DNA from: Anaeramoeba flamelloides
Lineage: Eukaryota; Metamonada; Anaeramoebidae
NCBI GenBank assembly: GCA_027625915.1
Contig: JANTQA010000015.1
Location: 5,051,001-5,115,000, forward strand
Direction of reading: 5' to 3'
Length of the DNA: 64,000 nucleotides
A program made the translations under genes and the position numbers. The notes under the pieces were generated by a model. The model worked only from the letters and a program-made list of their open reading frames with translations, was not told the DNA's origin and ran no database searches. Positions 58,608 through 64,000 of the stretch are shown piece after piece; the stretch's first letter is position 1, and every line of letters begins with the position of its first letter.

Positions 58608-61600
58608 AAAAAAAAGTACCTAATTTACGGATCACTTATTAAATAGAAGAAACTCAAACAAGAAAAGTTTCTAAACAAATACAACAAATTGTTTCCGAAC
58701 ATAAAAACTATAACAAAATTTTAATCAAGAAAGATTCATTTTTTGGACTTTATTCTTTTGCAAGTTTTTTGTAAACGAATGTTTCGCTCAATTTCCCATA
58801 TTGTTTGAAACAAGCATTATTGCAAGGTCACATAAATTAGTGGTTCATAGTACACAAATTAACTTATATTTGCTTTGTGTCTCCATTATCACAAACATTT
58901 TCCTTTTTTAAAAAAAGCAAACTTTTTTGTTTATTTTTTTGTTTATTTGTTTTTTTTTATTTTTCTTTTTGTAATCAAATAAAACAGAAAATAAAAAACG
59001 TCTTGAACTATTTTTAATATTAAGTTCATTCAATAAGAATAAGTATTGTGAATGATTGGTGTCTTGCTTTCAGGGTCGTGAATATTTTCAGAGGAGAAAA
59101 ACCTTTTTTTGTAATTTATTTTTTTTTTGATTTTTTTTGATCTTTTCATCAAAAAAATTCTTAAAGACCAGATCAAACAAAGACTCCGTTCGGATTATGG
59201 AGATCTTTATATGTTAAAACAGTTGATATTTGCTGTTTTTCTCTTTCTTTTTGTTTTTATTTTTTGAAAACTCAAGACTTTTTGCTTTAATAAACACAAG
59301 TTAATACTTTTTTTGCTTATGTATTATTAAAACCAAAAGTTTATATGAACTTTGTCAGTGTCTCATTTCCTAATTTCCAAAAAAGTGCTTCGATCAGCTA
59401 TAAAATTTTTGATCGATTTGTCTTTCATTCTTAAAATGATATCTCATCGGTTTTTTTTTTATTTAAGGACTCTCTGAATTTGTGGTCAAAACCGATAGAA
59501 TTTCAATAACATAATCAATACTAGTATTTAATACGTTCTCTTATAAAGGAAATTTAAAATATTGCAAACTGATGGGTTTTTTGGTTTTTCGAAGGAAAAT
59601 CATTAAAAAAAACATTTATCACTCAAAAACTTTTATAAAATTCTTAACAAAATAAAGTAAAAATAAAACATCTTTTTTATTTCCATTCTGAAATGTCAAA
59701 TCCCCTTTATTTTCAAGTATATTTATAACTTATCAAAAACTCATTTATATTTTAAAATGAAGTGTAAATAAGAGAAGTAAAAGGATTTTGATTTTGGAAA
59801 TTTTTCAAGCAAAATTTCGATTTGGGCTGGGAGAATAATAGATCATTAAAAACATAAAAATATTCAAAATTGTAAATTTTAACAATTTAGGTTATCATCA
59901 TTTTCATTATAGTCAATAAATATGAATTGAAAAAGTGAGGTAATATTAAAAGGGAAATCAAATTGGGTGAATTCTTAAGAAAATGTGTGTATTTAATAAC
60001 ATTTTGTTACCTTAGGTAATTTGAAACTTATTTATCAGAATTGAATCTTTATCTAAACAAGTTAATACTTTAAGAATGAAAAAAAAAAAAAGTTGTGAAA
60101 TACTATGGAATAAATTATTTAATCAAAGAATTAAAAAGAACATGTCTAAATAAAAAAAAAAAAATGAACCATGAAAAATATAAATAATCATTTGTTTAAG
60201 CACCTTATTTATGTTATATGGTATGATTATTTCTTAAAAACGGCAAGTTTTTATTTTTCAATATTAAGGGATGAATATTAAAAAAAAAAAAACAATCTTG
60301 TTTAAGTCCTAAAAAAGATTTTTTTTTGAAATTTGTGTTTTTGCTTTTGAAATGGATGGGTTAATATTATCTAAACAATTTATTAATTTGAAGCTAATTT
60401 TTGAATCTAAAATTTCTTACCTTTTCAATATAAAATATAAAAAAACTAATCTATTATTTTTATTAGCAAAAAAGTTCATTCTTGAAAATTGGATTAACCC
60501 ATTTTTATTTTTAGTTTAAAAAACATTTTTTTCAAATATATATATAAATAATATATATATATATTTGATATTATTTTTAATTATAAATAAATCTCTCCAA
60601 ATATCAACAAAAGAAAGTAATAATAGTATAGATGATTACATAATTCGAAATTTGATAGATTTTTAATTACTATTTACTATTTTAATTTATATTTAAGAAA
60701 TACAAAAAAAAATTATATTTACATTTAAAAAAAATTCATTTTATCATTTCAAAAAAAAAAAAAAAGACAAAAAAATTGGTTTTTTTTATTTGTTTGGTAT
60801 TATTCAAAAGAATCCCTATAACAATTCAATTCATTTTTGGAATATAAAAATTATATTGAATTTTAATGTGAAAAATACCTAATTTCACAAATATCTCAAG
60901 AAAATTATTTATTTGAAATGACCTAATTTCATATTTATATAAAAACATAATTTCTAGGCAAAGTGTATAAAATTTTTAAAAATTTTTAATTATCAAAACT
61001 ATTATTCTTATAGAAATACAGAATATTTTTCAATATGTTGAGTAAAATGTTTTTTTTTTCTTTAACAAAAAGAATTCTCTGAAAACTGGAAAAAAATACT
61101 CAAATTAATATAAATAATAAAAAAGGTTATTTAATTTTGTAATAGTGATGAAAATCATAATAAATTGTTCCAAAAGCTTGATTATGTCAGAAAATTAAGT
61201 TTATTTAATAGTTTTCTTTTATTTAAAATATGAAAAAAAAAAAATTATCTGACTAAAAAAACTATTCTTTTATGGATTTCTGATTCTATCATATTTTTTT
61301 GGCAATTGGAATCTAAAAAATTTTCAGTATAGAAAATGACCAATAATTCAATTTGAAATTTTTACCTGTTGCTAGAATGGTCTTATTTCTTAATTTAAAA
61401 ATTATTAGATAAAAAAAATGGAAAAAATAATTAATTAGAATTTATAAAAAGGGATTTTATTTCTAATTATTTTGGAATTATTCTAAATAAGCTTTGGTTA
61501 AAGAAGATAAGAGATTTTTTATATTAATAAAATTCAATTTATTAGGTGGGATAGAAAGATTTGATTTTTAAAATGTCAAACTAAAAAAAAAAATAATGAG

Positions 61601-63096
61601 TTTGTTTTTTAAATGTTTTCTCCATTTTTCTTTTTCCTATATTTAGACCATTTCGTAGCTTTATTTGATTTTGAAAATTAAATCCCTTTATTTTATTATT
61701 TGATGTAATATTTTTTGTTTTAACTTTGTTTGATAAAAATATTTGAATAAAGAATTTTGAAAACAAATTACTAAAAAATGTTTTTGTTAAATAATAGAAA
61801 ATAGTAATGGGTATGAGAATTTTAAGGAAATTTCTTGTTTGGACTAATTCAAATTTCGAAGATAAAGAAGAAACATAACTTCTCATAAATATATTGTTTG
61901 GGAATTTTATTTTTTTCTTGATTTTGCCAATTTTAGTTGGAAAGGTGTTCTTTTGGCGACATTTTTTGTGGAAAGTAAAATTCTGTTAAAAATGGATCTT
62001 TTCTTTTCATTTTCAGTAAGGTTCCCAATTCAATTGTGTATTGACCGTTTGTTTCCTCCCTAGTTAATAAAATAATTTTCTAACTACAAAACATAACATG
62101 AAAAATTTTTTCAAAATAAAAGTTCTAAATTTTGTATTTTTGAAACAAACACAAATAATTAATATTATTATTCCTGACAATTTTGAAAAGAGTTTACAAC
62201 TTTATTTGATATTAATGGGAATTGCAAAAAAAAATGAAAAGTTTGAGTATTATTTTTTTTTATTTTAATTTGAAAAATATTTGATATTTTTATATGACTT
62301 TGTGAAGAGATTATTTTAATATATTTTTTTATTCGTCTAAAAAGATTCATATTTTTTTTTCAATTTAAAAATACAATAAAATATTTCTATTAAAAGATAT
62401 AGAGAAATTAAATTGAAAAAATGATTTTTTTTCTGTTTTGGGAATATTTCTAATCCTTTTATTTTTAATCATGTTTGAGTTTTAATGTATATTCCCTGTT
62501 TTTTTTTTAAAAAACTGTTTTAGCATTTATTATTTTTCTTTATTAATGTTCAATCTAAAGTTCATGCGTTCTAACAATTTCTAAAAAAAAAATACTCCAA
62601 AAATTGGTGTTTTTTTCAATAGAGGGTAATTTAAGAAAAGGGGTTTTTCGAATATTAATGAGTTTAATAGCATTCTATTCTTAATTACAGAAAATTATCA
62701 TAAATTTGAAAAAATAATTTATAAAAGATAACAAACTGAAATCCAATTTGTAGTTTTGGCTAACTTCAATTTTCAAAAATATTTTTTCGTTTTGTAGGGT
62801 GTAATAAGTTTGTCTTGATAATTCTATCAACATAGGTAATTTAGAATGGATAACAAAAATGTTCATCACTCTCACCGTTAAAGTTATGCTCAGCGTAACA
62901 AGCTGAATAAAAAAAGTGTTTTGAAAAGAGTGAAAAGTTCTTTTAAGAAATAATCGCTTATTTTGATTGGAATAAAAATACAAATTTGTTTTTTCAGTTA
63001 ACCTGACAATAGAAATCTCACACATAATAAAGTTCTATTCAAATCTTTTTTACACTTAATGACATTTTTATAATTTCAGATTTTATTTTTTCTAAA

Positions 63097-63283
63097 ATGA
63101 AATTTTTCTTCCTATTTTTTGTTTTTATCCTTTTCATCTTATCTGATCGTTCTGCTGTTCTTGGTCAAGGAACAAATTCTTTAAAACTACCAAAAACTTT
63201 TGATTGGAGAAGGGTACCTGGATCAAATGGAAAAACGATAAATTATTGCACAGAAATACTCAACCAGCATCTTCCTGTTTACT
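63097..63283 (+). CDS. Cathepsin X/Z-like cysteine protease, first exon only
   Basis: The exon encodes 62 residues and one base of the next codon before a GTAAAC donor. It starts with a signal peptide (MKFFFLFFVFILFILSD), then a very short pro-region and LPKTFDWRRVPGS, NYCTEILNQHLPVYC. The Asn-Gln-His-Leu-Pro pattern just before the expected GSCW block is the mini-loop insertion that marks cathepsin X/Z among papain-family peptidases, and the Gln is the oxyanion-hole residue. The catalytic Cys, His and Asn must lie in exons beyond 64000; the split codon (T then GN) fits the Tyr-Cys-Gly order of the family. These enzymes act as lysosomal carboxypeptidases. The following intron is over 700 bp and holds a MITE. 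Confidence 0.88.
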
Positions 63284-63582
63284 GTAAACTTTTCCTTTTT
63301 TTTTTGTACAAAATAAAAAAAACCTTTTATGACTTTCATGTCGATTCGGTTTAATTGCCTAACCTCTGTGAAAAACTGTCTCAGAAATTACTTTTCGAAA
63401 TTCACCCCTTTAAATCACAATTAATACCCAAATTTATCAACAATAAATAATTCCTCATTTTGCAATTAATTCCGTTTGTCAATTACATCTTAATAAATCA
63501 ATATACCCCATCCAATAAGAGAAAATCAAAATCCAAAGAACCAAAACACCAAACGAAAACCCAAATTAAAAGAGAATTTATA

Positions 63583-63867
63583 CTGGTATTTGAATTCTAA
63601 ATGGGGAAAAATTTTCACTTCTTTTTCCAGATTTCCTTTTATAAAAAGAGATCGAAACCACAAATTCCAAACCTCACCTACTTCTTTGAGAACTGTGCTT
63701 TAAAAAAGAAAAATATGAAAAGGAAGTAAAAATTGTTTCCCATTTAGAATTCAAATACCAGCAATGAACAGAGATTCCAAATTTCTCCTTTTCCTAAGTC
63801 TTTTATAAAAAAGAAAAAGAGGAAAATGAAACTAAAATTTTGTACCATTTATTATTCATAATACCAG
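63583..63867. mobile_element. MITE with ACTGGTATT ends in cathepsin intron
   Basis: About 285 bp. The left end CTGGTATTTGAATTCTAAAT is mirrored by the complement of CTGGTATTATGAATAATAAA at the right. A second inverted block inside (TTTAGAATTCAAATACCAG at about 63744-63762) pairs with the left end, giving a hairpin within the element or a nested copy. TA precedes the left end; TG follows the right. Confidence 0.7.
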
Positions 63868-64000
63868 TGAAGGATCAACTTGAATCCTAACATTGTTAAC
63901 AAAATCGTAATGCACTCAATTTGGGATCAAAATCACTACTCGATGACCATTCGATTTTTTTGTCTTCCAAAATAATTTTTTGTAAAATAAAAAACTATTG

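Larger units (their letters stand above)
54357..63096. other. 8.7 kb gene-poor region
   Basis: No supported gene. It holds a foldback MITE (55403-55597) and the largest terminal-repeat element (56878-58607). Open frames at 55673-55891, 61581-61886, 62168-62350 and 62681-63025 have no recognisable similarity and AT-driven composition. A compact less AT-rich patch lies at about 59050-59230. Confidence 0.55.

Noticed and set aside
62681-63025. 114-codon minus-strand frame facing the cathepsin-like gene.
   Set aside because: No similarity or domain recognised, no splice partners, and frames of this length arise by chance in such sequence. Kept as unsupported, not excluded.

Overview
This is a very AT-rich nuclear window from a protist. 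It has ten protein-coding loci, most of them spliced with GT-AG introns, separated by long non-coding stretches full of short dispersed repeats. Conserved proteins end at TAA, TAG and TGA, so the standard genetic code applies. The spliced protein of an RCC1 propeller plus tandem BTB domains, with Asn/Lys-rich linkers and extreme AT content, made me think of Anaeramoeba or another amoeboid protist. That placement is a guess from protein style, not a demonstrated one.

Layout: 3.8-7.8 kb (+) holds an SPFH/stomatin-like membrane protein with four exons. 11.9-13.3 kb (-) holds a membrane-anchored SMP lipid-transfer protein. 16.4-17.8 kb (-) holds a secreted histidine acid phosphatase. 20.2-22.3 kb (-) holds an atypical homeobox locus with an Asn-rich upstream frame. 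29.2-32.1 kb (+) holds an FCP1 RNA polymerase II CTD phosphatase. 37.9-41.7 kb (-) holds MSH2. 44.2-45.0 kb (-) holds ribosomal protein uS17 (RPS11). 48.4-54.4 kb (+) holds the RCC1-BTB protein, split by a 4.3 kb intron. The first exon of a cathepsin X/Z-like protease lies at 63.1 kb (+) and runs off the right edge. The genes are unrelated housekeeping and accessory functions and do not form a pathway.

Much of the identifiable structure between genes is repeats. I can recognise several families with terminal inverted repeats, some with TA at their borders: a six-copy foldback MITE (ends CAGTCAGTTYCAC), a three-copy MITE (CTGATAAATTC), a three-copy MITE with TTGTTGYAAAATAAAT-like ends, a CAGTCAAAGGGGCCC family, a larger TTAAGGRACTAGTAAC family, a 750 bp family, and single elements. 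There is also a SINE-like repeat with a target-site duplication and an AATA tail, and a set of serial hairpin arrays bounded by CCTAGG and CCTAACG. These repeats account for intron size: every intron of 118-180 bp is free of them, and every intron above 550 bp carries at least one. No virus-derived element, tRNA, rRNA or CRISPR array was seen.
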